In this document: positions 35,798 through 45,681 of the stretch, one piece after another | Position numbering within the stretch: the stretch's first letter is position 1 | How the letters are laid out: each line of letters starts with the position of its first letter | Position numbers and translations under genes: made by a program | Origin: CBDFGN01 sp965247065 | GTDB taxonomy: Bacteria; Bacteroidota; Bacteroidia; Cytophagales; Cyclobacteriaceae | DNA: 64,000 nt | Reading direction: 5' to 3' | Assembly: GCA_965247065.1 (NCBI GenBank) | Contig: CBDFGN010000006.1 | Span: forward strand, 248,001-312,000 | Notes under the pieces: generated by a model | The model's database searches: none | Told to the model about the DNA's origin: nothing | Seen by the model: the letters and a program-made list of their open reading frames with translations, nothing else

Positions 35798-36835
35798 ATG
35801 AAAAAGGTTGTCACTTTTGGAGAGATTATGTTACGCCTGGCTCCCCCGGGTTTTCTGAGATTTTCTCAGACCAATAGCTTCGATGCAATCTATGGTGGGG
35901 GAGAATCTAATGTGGCTGTTACCTTGGCCAATTTCAACGTACCGGTGGAATTTGTAACCCGCCTTCCCGATAATGATATCGGCCAATGTGCTTTGATGGA
36001 GATGCGAAAACGGGGCGTCCTGACTGATAATATAGCCCACGGAGGGGAGCGGCTAGGGATCTATTTCCTGGAAACCGGGGCTGTTTCACGGGGTAGTAAA
36101 GTAGTCTATGACAGGGCCCATTCGGCAATTAGTACCATAGAAACGGGGATGATTGATTGGGGGAGGGTTTTTCAGGATGCTCAGTGGTTTCATTGGACCG
36201 GTATTACACCTGCAATTTCACAGGGCGCAGCAGATGTGTGCCTGGAGGCTGTGCAAGCGGCCAACAAAATGGGCGTTACGGTTTCTACTGATTTGAACTA
36301 CCGAAAGAAACTCTGGAAATACGGAAAAGAGCCCGGAGAGGTAATGCAGGAACTGGTTGCGGGATGTGATATCATCCTGGGAAATGAAGAAGATGCCGAG
36401 AAACATTTCGATATTCATCCCGAGGAAGTTAAGGTCACCCAGTCGGATAGCATGGATGCAACGGCATATGAATTGGTTTGTCAGAAGCTCATGGAACGTT
36501 TTCCTCAGGCTAAGAAGGTTATTACAACCTTAAGAGGTTCCATTAGCGCCTCCCATAATACCTGGTCAGGACTGCTGTACGACGGTAAAGAGTTCTATCA
36601 CGCCCCGACATATCAAATCACCCATATAGTCGATCGGGTAGGAGGGGGCGATTCCTTTATGGGCGGTTTAATCTATGGAATGATCCATTACCCTAAGGAT
36701 GACCAAAAGGCGCTTAATTATGCCGTGGCAGCCTCATGTTTGAAACATACGATTTACGGGGATGCCAACCAGGTATCCATCGAAGAGGTCGAGAAGGTTA
36801 TGGGCGGAGACTCATCCGGCCGCGTTTCTAGATGA
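35798..36835 (+). CDS. kdgK: PfkB-family sugar kinase, probable 2-keto-3-deoxygluconate kinase
   Basis: 345 residues, ribokinase fold. The N-terminal VVTFGEIMLRLAPPGFLRFS and YGGGESNVAVTLANF fit KDG kinases. The C-terminal DRVGGGDSFMGGL carries the catalytic Asp and anion hole. It phosphorylates 2-keto-3-deoxygluconate to KDPG for aldol cleavage. It lies directly upstream of tagaturonate reductase, which leads to altronate and then KDG, supporting this substrate over fructose or ribose. The matching altronate dehydratase and KDPG aldolase are not in the window. Confidence 0.85.
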   Translation: MKKVVTFGEIMLRLAPPGFLRFSQTNSFDAIYGGGESNVAVTLANFNVPVEFVTRLPDNDIGQCALMEMRKRGVLTDNIAHGGERLGIYFLETGAVSRGSKVVYDRAHSAISTIETGMIDWGRVFQDAQWFHWTGITPAISQGAADVCLEAVQAANKMGVTVSTDLNYRKKLWKYGKEPGEVMQELVAGCDIILGNEEDAEKHFDIHPEEVKVTQSDSMDATAYELVCQKLMERFPQAKKVITTLRGSISASHNTWSGLLYDGKEFYHAPTYQITHIVDRVGGGDSFMGGLIYGMIHYPKDDQKALNYAVAASCLKHTIYGDANQVSIEEVEKVMGGDSSGRVSR

Positions 36836-36858
36836 GGTAATCACCCCGGCCTGTCCCA

Positions 36859-38313
36859 ATGAAAGCCCTCAATCGAACGACAATTGGACAAAGCCCTCAG
36901 TTCCCGATTAAAATATTACAATTCGGGGGAGGAAACTTCTTGCGCGCCTTCGTCGACTGGATGATTGACATCTTGAATGAACAAACCGATTTTGGAGGAG
37001 ACGTTGTCTTGGTGAAACCGACGGATCGGGGAAGTTACGAGGCCCTCCGAAAGCAGGAAGGATTGTTCCATGTGGATTTAAATGGTATTCAAAATGGTGC
37101 CCTTAAATCAGAACAGAGGCTGGTGTCATGCTTGCGTAGGATCGTCAATCCCTATCTCGAATGGGAGCAATACCTGAAACTAGCCAGGATCCCCTCAATA
37201 CGCTTTGTTGTTTCCAATACCACCGAGGCGGGTATTATCTACAGTGGCACAGATCAGGCCACAGAGCATCCTCCAGCTCAATTCCCGGCCAAGCTTGCTC
37301 TTTGGCTTCATGCCCGCTATGAACATTTTGGAGGTGATCCAGACAGGGGATGCATTCTTTTACCCTGTGAGCTTATTGAGCAGAACGGTACCACTTTAAG
37401 GGAGTGCATTCTGAAATACGCTTCTTTGTGGGGTCTGGGAGACGGTTTTGAGAATTGGATCCTGGATCATAACCATTTCTGTAACACCTTGGTCGATCGT
37501 ATTGTCTCCGGATTCCCTAAGGAGCATGCGATAAAAATCAAGACCGCGATAGGCTTTGATGATCACTTACTGGTCTCGGGAGAATATTATCATAGTTGGG
37601 TTATCCAAGGTCCGGAATTTCTCCAACACGAGCTCCCTTTGAATCGAACTGGACTTCAGGTGAAGTTTGTGCCCGACCTTTTGCCTTATCGCGAGATGAA
37701 GGTACGCATTCTAAACGGAGCCCATACTGCCATGGTTCCGGTTGGGTATTTGAACGGCTTTGAGACGGTAGGGGACGTTATCAATGATCCTCAAGTGAGT
37801 CGATTTGTGGAGCAATTACTGGTTGAAGAAGTTTCTTCAACCCTCAAATTCCCTGACGAGACAAAAAAAAGCTTTATCGGCGAGACCTTGAACCGGTTCC
37901 GTAATCCCCATATACGTCACCTATTGTCGAGTATTGCTCTTAACAGTATCTCCAAATTCAAGACTAGATTATTACCCACCATTGTAGATTACTATGGAAA
38001 CGCCCAGCTTTCACCTCCGCGAATCGTTTTCGCTCTGGCCGCTCTAATTTGTTTTTATAAGGGCTCATACATGGATTTGAGCATTGAATTGAACGATGAT
38101 CCGGAAATACTATCTATATTCGGTCAGCTATGGCAAAGTTGGGATGGTAGTGAAGGTTCAACTCGAAAGATAGTGAGCGAAATTCTCAAGCATAACCGCT
38201 TGTGGCAATCTGATCTTACCAAATTTCAGGGACTTGAGGAATTAACCACAAAATACGTTCTCGATATTCAGAATCTTGGAATGTCGAAGGCCCTGAGGCT
38301 TCAGGATTTTTGA
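36859..38313 (+). CDS. uxaB: Tagaturonate reductase (altronate oxidoreductase)
   Basis: 484 residues, long-chain polyol dehydrogenase family. The NAD-binding start is ILQFGGGNFLRAFVDWMID (residues 19-37). FVVSNTTEAGI, PTDRGSY and the catalytic-domain segment YREMKVRILNGAHTAMVPVG with its Lys, Asn and His are typical of UxaB. It reduces D-tagaturonate to D-altronate with NADH in galacturonate breakdown. Standard length. It pairs functionally with the KDG kinase just upstream. Confidence 0.92.
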   Translation: MKALNRTTIGQSPQFPIKILQFGGGNFLRAFVDWMIDILNEQTDFGGDVVLVKPTDRGSYEALRKQEGLFHVDLNGIQNGALKSEQRLVSCLRRIVNPYLEWEQYLKLARIPSIRFVVSNTTEAGIIYSGTDQATEHPPAQFPAKLALWLHARYEHFGGDPDRGCILLPCELIEQNGTTLRECILKYASLWGLGDGFENWILDHNHFCNTLVDRIVSGFPKEHAIKIKTAIGFDDHLLVSGEYYHSWVIQGPEFLQHELPLNRTGLQVKFVPDLLPYREMKVRILNGAHTAMVPVGYLNGFETVGDVINDPQVSRFVEQLLVEEVSSTLKFPDETKKSFIGETLNRFRNPHIRHLLSSIALNSISKFKTRLLPTIVDYYGNAQLSPPRIVFALAALICFYKGSYMDLSIELNDDPEILSIFGQLWQSWDGSEGSTRKIVSEILKHNRLWQSDLTKFQGLEELTTKYVLDIQNLGMSKALRLQDF

Positions 38314-38420
38314 GCAATGTCCTTGTACGGAAGAAACCCCAAATAAATTCGGATTTTTGGTTAGTGGATTGAACTTTTTATCCAAGACTATTAATGTAAC
38401 CTGACATTAGAACTGATTCA

Positions 38421-39728
38421 ATGGAAACTCCAACCTCAAACTCTCGGGATTCTTCTGCCCATCAGATCCTGAAGAACACCCCTGTACTTCCCTTTATCCT
38501 TATCACCAGCCTGTTTTTCATGTGGGGATTGGCCAACAATATGACCGACACCCTTTTGGCTGCCTTCAAGAAGATCATGAGCATGACCGACTTCCAGACT
38601 TCCTGGATTCAGATTGCCTTTTATGGATCATATTTTTGTCTGGCCTTGCCAGCGGCTATTCTGATAAAAAGATTCACCTACAAATCCGGCGTGTTATTAG
38701 GTTTGGGTATGTTCATTACCGGGGCGTTGTTGTTTTATCCAGCTAGCGTTACCATGAAATACGGGCATTTCTTGTTGTCTTTGTTCATTCTCGCCGGAGG
38801 GCTCTCCATCCTGGAAACTTCCGCCAATCCCTATATTATTGCCATGGGGCCAGAAGAATCAGGCACCAGGCGGTTGAACTTTGCTCAATCCTTCAACCCA
38901 ATTGGGTCGATTATGGGGGTTTTCTTAAGCAAAATGTTCATACTGTCCGGGCTTAGATCGGCCGATGCTCAATCAAGGGCGGCTATGGCCCCGGATGAAC
39001 TGGCAGCATTACAATCGGAAGAACTGAATGCGGTAATGGGGCCGTACGTGGGTGTGGCTTTTTTCCTGGTGGCTTTATGGGTCGTGATGATGTACGTGAA
39101 GATGCCGAAGGCTTCGGATGCGGGACCGGGATTGGATCTAGGCCCTACAGTAAGGCGTTTGTTAGGCAATTCGAATTACGTTTGGGGCGTGGTGGCCCAG
39201 TTCTTTTATGTCGGGGCCCAGATCGGAGTATGGTCATTTACCATCAGGTACGTTATGCAAGAACTGGACCTTAACGAGGAGCAAGCCTCAACTTACTATC
39301 TTGCCGCCTTAATACTGTTCATGGGGTCCAGATTCATTTGTACCTGGCTTATGAAATTTGTTTCGCCAGGCAGGTTGTTGACAATTTTGGCCGTCCTGGC
39401 TGGGCTACTGACTTTGGGGGTGGTGTTTGGAAGCGGGATAGTTGGGGTCTACGCTTTGGTTGGGATCTCCGGGTGTATGTCACTAATGTTTCCTACAATT
39501 TACGGTTTGGCCTTGAGGGGGCTAGGTGATGACACTAAGATTGGTGGTTCGGGCCTAATAATGGCCATTCTGGGCGGTGCGGTATTAACAGCTATTCAAG
39601 GCCAGGTTTCCGACTATACCGGTAGTATTAATATGGCCTATTTGGTTCCCTTGTCTTGTTTTGTGTTAATAGGGTTTTATGGCCTCGTTGCCCAGAGAAA
39701 GGAGGCTGCTGAAGGAGACGCGTATTGA
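38421..39728 (+). CDS. fucP: L-fucose:H+ symporter-like permease, FHS family (MFS)
   Basis: 435 residues with about 12 hydrophobic helices. FFMWGLANNMTDTLLAAFKK at the first helix pair is the FHS/FucP signature. GGLSILETSANPYIIAMG and RLNFAQSFNPIGSIMG are the other family blocks. It imports a hexose or deoxyhexose (fucose in the best-known member; others take glucose, galactose or N-acetylglucosamine) with protons. Inner membrane. The 107-base gap after uxaB shows no clear terminator, so it may be the last gene of the sugar operon. Confidence 0.88.
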   Translation: METPTSNSRDSSAHQILKNTPVLPFILITSLFFMWGLANNMTDTLLAAFKKIMSMTDFQTSWIQIAFYGSYFCLALPAAILIKRFTYKSGVLLGLGMFITGALLFYPASVTMKYGHFLLSLFILAGGLSILETSANPYIIAMGPEESGTRRLNFAQSFNPIGSIMGVFLSKMFILSGLRSADAQSRAAMAPDELAALQSEELNAVMGPYVGVAFFLVALWVVMMYVKMPKASDAGPGLDLGPTVRRLLGNSNYVWGVVAQFFYVGAQIGVWSFTIRYVMQELDLNEEQASTYYLAALILFMGSRFICTWLMKFVSPGRLLTILAVLAGLLTLGVVFGSGIVGVYALVGISGCMSLMFPTIYGLALRGLGDDTKIGGSGLIMAILGGAVLTAIQGQVSDYTGSINMAYLVPLSCFVLIGFYGLVAQRKEAAEGDAY

Positions 39729-39848
39729 TCCTTACTAGGGAATTTGGACCTTAGTTATTCCATTGCGGGCCCATACAATGTACAAGGAATTTAGGAACTG
39801 CACTAGAGCCTCAAATTGGCGCTAACAATCGAGATATTGGGTTAAATC

Positions 39849-40541
39849 ATGTTTTTGAAATGCAGTCAGGAAGGAGATTCAGAATCAAAAAGGAGGATCA
39901 AAACGAAACAATTCGGACGCATTTTGGTATTGAAAACCTCTTGTCTCAGCCTTATTGTTGTGTTTTTCAGTGCGTGCCAGGAACCTCTTAACAAGCGGCC
40001 CGAATCGCCAACCCATGCCGAATTAGCAAATGTCTTTATTCCTTTGGACGGTATGTGGCGAGGTAAGTTCTATGTGTACACCAATCCCGAGGGCCAATCT
40101 AACAGTACCAGTCAACCCAGGGAACTTGACAAGGAGTATCTACAAGCCCTGCCGTTGGTAATTCATGACAGTGTTGAGGTAGAGCAACATTATTACTCCA
40201 AGGGTCCATTCTTGCAGCAGGTTAAGATCAAGGATACCTATTTTCCGAATGGTGAAGCCCCCAAAACGGTGCAAAGTGAGGGCTACAATCAGGTCAAGGA
40301 CGGACGGCTGGTCTGCGTGATCAACAAGCCAAGTGGGAGAGTAATGCATTCTGGAAATTGGGATCGGAAAAACACTATTACATGGGAACGTAGTGAGCAT
40401 GATCCCAGGAGAATGGAATTCTTCCAGGAAACAGTGGAGGACAGTACCTACACTATCCTGGGCTGGGGGTATTATGACGAAGATGATCCTGATTTAAGTC
40501 CCAAAACCTGGTTTTACGGGGAGTATTATCGGGTAGAATAG
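39849..40541 (+). CDS. lipoprotein of unknown function
   Basis: 230 residues. A lipoprotein signal is seen at about residues 26-43 (RILVLKTSCLSLIVVFFSAC, Cys after FSA). The n-region in front is unusually long and the true start may be a later, non-ATG codon. The mature domain (IPLDGMWRGKFYVYTNPEG, YSKGPFLQQVKIKDTYFP, then ENTITWERS-like strands) is strand-rich and calycin-like, but no family is recognised. It sits after the sugar transporter on the same strand with a 120-base gap, so it may or may not belong to the cluster. Confidence 0.55.
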   Translation: MFLKCSQEGDSESKRRIKTKQFGRILVLKTSCLSLIVVFFSACQEPLNKRPESPTHAELANVFIPLDGMWRGKFYVYTNPEGQSNSTSQPRELDKEYLQALPLVIHDSVEVEQHYYSKGPFLQQVKIKDTYFPNGEAPKTVQSEGYNQVKDGRLVCVINKPSGRVMHSGNWDRKNTITWERSEHDPRRMEFFQETVEDSTYTILGWGYYDEDDPDLSPKTWFYGEYYRVE

Positions 40542-40592
40542 GACCCGGCTAGTTATAGTGAATCCTGGAGATGAAAGGAAAGACCAACCGGG

Positions 40593-42146
40593 TTAATTGT
40601 ACTTCTTCCTCTTTTTTTGCTTGTATTGCTTTTTGATCCTTTTTTGCTTGTTCTTGTTTACTTTCTTGGGATCGTGCTTGACTTTTTGAGTGGTTCCGGT
40701 CGGGTTCACATTGTTTCTTGTTGGTGCTGCTCTCGGAGCGTCCAAATTGCCCTCAGCGGCTCCTCTGGAACCGCCCGCAAACCCCGACACCTCCCTTATC
40801 TTTCCAAACATGAAGTTGATACCCAAACGCACGTCCAACACACTCGCCCGGGCGGGATAGATCATGGAAGTCAGCGCGTTTGTGGTAGAATAGATTTGCA
40901 GAAAACCAAAATTCACAGACAAGCCAACGCCAATGTTATTGAACCTGCCGTCGATAAAAGACGTGTTGACAACTCCATTAAATATACTTCTTGCCTGAAA
41001 GTTGTAATTGAGGCTGAACGCTGGCCTAAGGTCCCCTTTATAGAAGGCACTGTAAACCAAGCCTCCAACCTTGTGTCCCCGAAGGAATTCGTAAGTGGCC
41101 CCTATGTAATATTTAGTCTGAATGTTAGAAGAGTAGATTTCGCCCAGAATTTCTTCAGGATCAAATCGGTTCCGGATGGTATCGATCTCGGCACTTAGAA
41201 AATCCTTAGTAATGGTGTCACTTTTTAACAAGTCCAGAACGTCGAATCCATTGAAATTGTAACTGGCATTTTGGAGCCTGTAGCCCTTGTTGTAATCTTT
41301 CCATTTTATTGAGCCAATGTCAAGAACCGATGCGGATAGTGTTAATCTGGGTAAAACTTCATACTCGGCTCCGACGTCCACGGCAAACCCATTGTTGCTA
41401 TTGGCAATCAAAAGCTGGGATGCCGGATCATCGGTATTAAAAAATTCTATTCCTGATGTCTGAACCAGGAAGTCATCGGCCACCAGACTAATCGAATCTA
41501 TGTTGGCCATCAGGGATCCAGTAGAGCTCTCAGTAGTTATGTTAAGAACCCCTTTCAGATATTTGGCCCTTAATCCCACATTTAGTCGGTCGTTTATTTT
41601 CCGTGAATAGCCGAGGGCCACCTCATGAAACCAGGATCCATCCAGTGAGAAGTTGTCGGTGCTAAGAGGTTCAACCAAGTCCTCAGTGCCCGGGCCCCTT
41701 AATCCCCAGGTTACAAGGTCCTTTGTATAGTTGAAAGTAGACTCCCACCGGGATCTCGCCGAGAGGGTAAAGTAATTTCCTCCGGCGCGAATTCCCAGGA
41801 AGAGTAAATCAACGTTTACATTCAGGTCCAAATCATTTACATCCCGGAGTTTTGATATGAATTCGTCCTTATCTGGTATCGCCTCCAAATCTCCATCTTC
41901 ATTGCGCCTCAAAACATCATTCAGGCCAATATCGTCATTGTCAAAGGACAGTTGAGTTGAAGATAATACCGGCAGACCTATCACTACCCTCCAGTCCGGC
42001 ATAAAGGCTGGATTCAACTGATGGGCCTGAGGAATGGTCTTGTTTAGAGGATACAAAGACAGCTGCATTTGGCCATAGATGTTGGTAATCCCAACTGTAC
42101 AAAAGCACAGGGTGCACAGCAGCAGTCGTTTATATCTCAACATCAT
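40593..42146 (-). CDS. outer-membrane barrel protein, DUF5723-like
   Basis: 517 residues from the ATG at 42146. The frame starts at 42164, but this choice gives the signal peptide MMLRYKRLLLCTLCFCTVGI, cut after IYG. The mature start QMQLSLYPLNKTIPQAHQLN and the many amphipathic strands (VGLRAKYLKGVLNI, YYIGATYEFLRG) fit the DUF5723 barrel family of Bacteroidota. A Pro/Asn linker and a very basic C-terminus (KKVNKNKQKRIKKQYKQKKR) end it. It begins inside the upstream lipoprotein gene, so the two are likely co-translated partners. No function is established. Confidence 0.7.
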   Translation of the reverse strand: MMLRYKRLLLCTLCFCTVGITNIYGQMQLSLYPLNKTIPQAHQLNPAFMPDWRVVIGLPVLSSTQLSFDNDDIGLNDVLRRNEDGDLEAIPDKDEFISKLRDVNDLDLNVNVDLLFLGIRAGGNYFTLSARSRWESTFNYTKDLVTWGLRGPGTEDLVEPLSTDNFSLDGSWFHEVALGYSRKINDRLNVGLRAKYLKGVLNITTESSTGSLMANIDSISLVADDFLVQTSGIEFFNTDDPASQLLIANSNNGFAVDVGAEYEVLPRLTLSASVLDIGSIKWKDYNKGYRLQNASYNFNGFDVLDLLKSDTITKDFLSAEIDTIRNRFDPEEILGEIYSSNIQTKYYIGATYEFLRGHKVGGLVYSAFYKGDLRPAFSLNYNFQARSIFNGVVNTSFIDGRFNNIGVGLSVNFGFLQIYSTTNALTSMIYPARASVLDVRLGINFMFGKIREVSGFAGGSRGAAEGNLDAPRAAPTRNNVNPTGTTQKVKHDPKKVNKNKQKRIKKQYKQKKRKKYN

Positions 42147-43743
42147 ACTCAGCCTGGATTCCAATCCTTATATCAACAAAATAGGTGTTGAGGAATTTTA
42201 CCGCGCTCTGGTTATTTCTGGTATTCAAGGTGGCCACAATTCTTATCTTGGCTGCGGCCTCTAGATTTTGCACTCTTTCATCTTCCATTTCGACCTCAAA
42301 AGTGGCGGGTTCGGATTCAATTACGACTCCATTTTCGTTCACCATCCCCGCCGAAAGAAGGTTCGTGGGCTGTGAAAATATTGAATCCAGCACAACGCCT
42401 CCCTGATCCAGCAGGTAAGCCTGCAGGGATATCTCCATCGGAAAGCCATTCAAGGTCTCGCTTTTGAAAATTAGACGCTTTACATCCTCCAGATCTCCCC
42501 CGTCAAATTCAAAATCATTGGCCAGGGCCAGATTCGATACTTTCCCAAAAAGAGGAAGCCTCACTCCAAGGTCCAAATTAATACTACTTGAATCCAGGAC
42601 AAATACCCGATCCTCATTGTCAGGGTTCAGAATTCCTTCAAGTTTATACGTTAACATATTAGGTCCGGATGAGAACAATTCAGATACGTTTGAATTTTGT
42701 TTACCCAAAATGATTTCGGTTTCAATTGTTTTCCCTACTTCATTTAATCCAGGACCTATTAACGTTGGTGGGTCCTCGATAATTTCTCCAGAAAGATGCT
42801 TTACCTCGCCATTAACATTTCTGGTTGTGAGAGAAGATAAGACAAGCTTAATGTCAAGGCCGTAGCTGGATTTCAAATTCAACCTTACACTGGGGTTCTC
42901 AAAATCGAAAGCTGGATTCTTCTCTCCCAGGTTATTCATAATATCAATAAGCAACGTATCAGGATTGGTATCGAATGCCTTCTGGTTTAGTTTTCCGAAT
43001 AAACCCGAGAATAATAACTCGGACAGCCTGATGCTTGCCAGGATTCGGTCACTCGAAGTGATCGGTTGGTTATTGAACTGCAATTGGGCTTGAACCACAT
43101 ATTTAAAGGAGTTGCTATTGGTTCCACCCTGTGATAGATCCATAGTATATCCTTGTAAGTCTGCTTCATTTGAAGAACTTTGGTTGGTCATCGAACCACT
43201 GAACACGGTGCTCAGACTCTTTTCAAATGGCACTCCATTCTTGATCAAGGATGGGATTATGATCCGATATTCTCCGTCGGCCTTGAAATTTGATTCTATT
43301 GATATTCGAAGGGTCCCCTGTTTGATCTGCAAGGAATCCAGTTTATCATCATTTCGAAAAGTCTGGACAAATTCTCGGGTCAGATCCAAAGTGGTGGTGA
43401 TGGGGGTGGGGGTCAAATCTGATCCCTGCGCACTTATCAGATTCTGGTATGATTGATCGGGTAGGTCGAAAATCGAGCTGGCAGATCGGGTCAAAACGTT
43501 TTCTGACCATCTTAAAGTTATGAGTCCTTCGTCATCGATTTCAACAATACTCTCCGTTTCATCATTGGTCAGAAAGTCTACAAAATTGAACCTAGAATCT
43601 ATTAAGGGCGTGCCAAACTCCGGATTCCATCGGAAGGGCGCAATCGAATTCAGATCCCCTATTTCTTCCAAACATCCTGGCAAAAGGAGAGTAGTGACTA
43701 AAACACTTACTAAGAGTTGGCCTAAAATTTTCCTTCCGATCAT
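42130..43743 (-). CDS. large lipoprotein of unknown function
   Basis: 537 residues with a lipoprotein signal (LLVSVLVTTLLLPGC, Cys at about 24). The mature protein is strand-rich, with Asn/Ser-rich segments such as FDFENPSVRLNLKSSYGLDI, and no domain I recognise. It overlaps the DUF5723-like barrel gene by 17 bases. A lipoprotein plus barrel pair is a common arrangement for surface-exposed complexes, but no specific role can be assigned. It is likely outer-membrane or surface-anchored. Confidence 0.65.
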   Translation of the reverse strand: MIGRKILGQLLVSVLVTTLLLPGCLEEIGDLNSIAPFRWNPEFGTPLIDSRFNFVDFLTNDETESIVEIDDEGLITLRWSENVLTRSASSIFDLPDQSYQNLISAQGSDLTPTPITTTLDLTREFVQTFRNDDKLDSLQIKQGTLRISIESNFKADGEYRIIIPSLIKNGVPFEKSLSTVFSGSMTNQSSSNEADLQGYTMDLSQGGTNSNSFKYVVQAQLQFNNQPITSSDRILASIRLSELLFSGLFGKLNQKAFDTNPDTLLIDIMNNLGEKNPAFDFENPSVRLNLKSSYGLDIKLVLSSLTTRNVNGEVKHLSGEIIEDPPTLIGPGLNEVGKTIETEIILGKQNSNVSELFSSGPNMLTYKLEGILNPDNEDRVFVLDSSSINLDLGVRLPLFGKVSNLALANDFEFDGGDLEDVKRLIFKSETLNGFPMEISLQAYLLDQGGVVLDSIFSQPTNLLSAGMVNENGVVIESEPATFEVEMEDERVQNLEAAAKIRIVATLNTRNNQSAVKFLNTYFVDIRIGIQAEYDVEI

Positions 43744-43891
43744 TGACTAAGATCCTTCCGCTGCTCGTTATGGGCCTGTATTAGGCAACCCGACCATCAT
43801 ACCCGTTTGTATATATGCAAAACACGCAGGTTGTAACCAATATATTACATATTTCTTCATTATTCATATTTTAGACCCAAATTGGAAAATC

Positions 43892-44335
43892 GTGAGATTT
43901 TGGTCAGAGATATTCTTGATTATAGCCTTTCTTGGCCCGGGGAATTTAGCGTTAGCTCAAACCGGTGATCTACAAAAGCATGTTAAGGAGATTAATAAGA
44001 TCTTGAGAGGAAAATCTCCCTATAAAGGAAAGGTAGAGATCAATGAGCAGGGTAACTTGACCCATTACCAGGAACTCTATGTAGGGACACGTCGGGTGAA
44101 TCTGAACCAAATTGAGAGAATAGAATACGTATACGATCGATATGATACTAACAAGGCGCCTCATTCAGTCTTGCTCAAATGTAACGAGGGTAATTGCGCT
44201 TCGGTAAAATGGGTGGACAATCAGGAGATGGATTACTCCTATTTACTTTTTGCTTTCCGGGAGAAAGAGGATGCTGAAAAAATGGCCGTAGTTTTTGAGG
44301 ATGTTAGACGGCTGGTCTCGGGGATTGGCAAATGA
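43892..44335 (+). CDS. small exported protein of unknown function
   Basis: 147 residues, start GTG at 43892, chosen because it places a good signal peptide (MRFWSEIFLIIAFLGPGNLA, cut after LAQ) at the N-terminus. The mature part is soluble with one PH-like or strand-rich segment (ELYVGTRRVNLNQIERIEYV) and two Cys residues (LLKCNEGNCASV). No family recognised. It is divergent from the large lipoprotein gene; the 148 bases between are AT-rich. Confidence 0.55.
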   Translation: MRFWSEIFLIIAFLGPGNLALAQTGDLQKHVKEINKILRGKSPYKGKVEINEQGNLTHYQELYVGTRRVNLNQIERIEYVYDRYDTNKAPHSVLLKCNEGNCASVKWVDNQEMDYSYLLFAFREKEDAEKMAVVFEDVRRLVSGIGK

Positions 44336-44533
44336 GATCCACGGTAAGAGCATCCCAGATTTCAGCCCTGATTCATCCGATATGGAGTCAGAAGAAGGAA
44401 TGATCGCCAACAATGGGATTGAAAACTGGGTATTCAACTTCAAACCCTTCTGACCGTTTCTTATTTTCTAATCGGTCATAGCACTTACGATTATGACAAT
44501 CCTGGGTCGACCCGCCGCTGAAACTGCCCACTG

Positions 44534-44728
44534 TCACCGTCCGGGCTGTTTTAGCGAGTATTTATTCCGGTCAAACGACTTCTTATTAAGTTTGATGCCG
44601 TATTCTTCACAATGTTCACTTTGAGAAGGGTGTACTGCGGTCTTTTCAGATCCTTTGCACGACAAGGTGCCCTGTCCAAGGGCCAACCCAACGATTATTT
44701 GCAGCACGATTATAGTTCTTTTCATCAT
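44534..44728 (-). CDS. small lipoprotein, putative
   Basis: 64 residues from the first ATG of the MM pair at 44728. It has a hydrophobic stretch with TLSC as lipobox (IVGLALGQGTLSC) and a short polar mature part. The frame is open to 44761, overlapping the PorP/SprF gene. Position directly after PorP/SprF suggests it is the last gene of the block. Function unknown; a short real gene is likely but not certain. The 198 bases between this gene and the stop at 44335 hold nothing recognisable. Confidence 0.4.
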   Translation of the reverse strand: MMKRTIIVLQIIVGLALGQGTLSCKGSEKTAVHPSQSEHCEEYGIKLNKKSFDRNKYSLKQPGR

Positions 44729-44742
44729 AAAAAGCACTTTCT

Positions 44743-45681
44743 CTACCAATAAGAAGGGCAATCTAAACTTGCCTTTTGCACCGGCTCAATTTTGAAACGA
44801 TAATTGAGCATCACACCATGGGTTCCGTTGGAGAATTGATTCAGTTCGGAAGTTATATAATCATAGGAATAACCTAAATGCAAAGACTGGCTGATCTCGA
44901 ATTCAAACAGCATTACTAAGGCATCAACGCTTCGATATGAGGCCCCAAAACTTATTCGATCGTGTATTACGAATTGAGCATTTACATCTAAACTAATGGG
45001 TTGGCCTTCCTGGACCCTAAACAATGTCGAAGGTTTAAGTTTCACATAAGGCCCCAAGGCAAATGTTGCTCCCATATACAAGTAATAATTTCTGAACTCG
45101 CGGGCGTCGCTGACAACGTTGTTAAGATCGACAATCTGGTTATTAAGGATCCAGGGCACTGAGAAACTTACGAAGTAATTTCGACCTCGCCATAACGCTC
45201 CAGCCCCGAAATTGGGATTGGTCACTCGACGCACTCCACTAAGAAGGGGATCGTCTGGATTTCTCAATCTAAGCTTGTTGAAATCTGACTTCAATGTATT
45301 GAATCCTCCTTGCAAACCCATGTACAAGACTCCCGAGCCCATGTCCACGAAATAGGAATAGCTACCATATAGGCCAAAATCGTCATGGATCCCGATTTGA
45401 TCTTTATAAGCTAAAATCCCAAGTCCCACCTTAGTAGATGACATGCCAGTGTGCATGGAAAAAGTAGAGGTAGTCGGTGAACCGTCCAGATTAACCCATT
45501 GATCCCGGTACATGGCTGTGGCGCTAAACCATTGATGCGAACCGGCAAACGCCGGATTTATTGCCAGCTCATTGAACATGTATTGACTGGTGATAGGCTT
45601 TTGCTGAGCCAATAGGAGATTTGCTCCAAGGAATATGAACCCGTAGGCTAGAAAAAGTCCGTATTTGATGCTCTCCACCAT
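44743..45681 (-). CDS. PorP/SprF-family T9SS membrane protein
   Basis: 312 residues, signal peptide then the family start QKPITSQYMFNELAINPAFA and MYRDQWVNLDGSPTTSTFSM (about residues 26-75), followed by a barrel of alternating strands. SprF proteins are needed for surface display of the SprB-type adhesin encoded beside them in Flavobacterium. Here the start codon overlaps the stop of the giant adhesin by one base, so this is very likely its dedicated partner. Outer membrane. Full length and intact. Confidence 0.92.
   Translation of the reverse strand: MVESIKYGLFLAYGFIFLGANLLLAQQKPITSQYMFNELAINPAFAGSHQWFSATAMYRDQWVNLDGSPTTSTFSMHTGMSSTKVGLGILAYKDQIGIHDDFGLYGSYSYFVDMGSGVLYMGLQGGFNTLKSDFNKLRLRNPDDPLLSGVRRVTNPNFGAGALWRGRNYFVSFSVPWILNNQIVDLNNVVSDAREFRNYYLYMGATFALGPYVKLKPSTLFRVQEGQPISLDVNAQFVIHDRISFGASYRSVDALVMLFEFEISQSLHLGYSYDYITSELNQFSNGTHGVMLNYRFKIEPVQKASLDCPSYW

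Noticed and set aside
40543..40610. Inverted ACCCGG/CCGGGT between convergent genes as a terminator
   Set aside because: The loop would be about 45 bases and no T-run follows.
40617..41198. 193-residue plus-strand ORF
   Set aside because: Antisense to the DUF5723-like gene, which has a signal peptide and barrel pattern.
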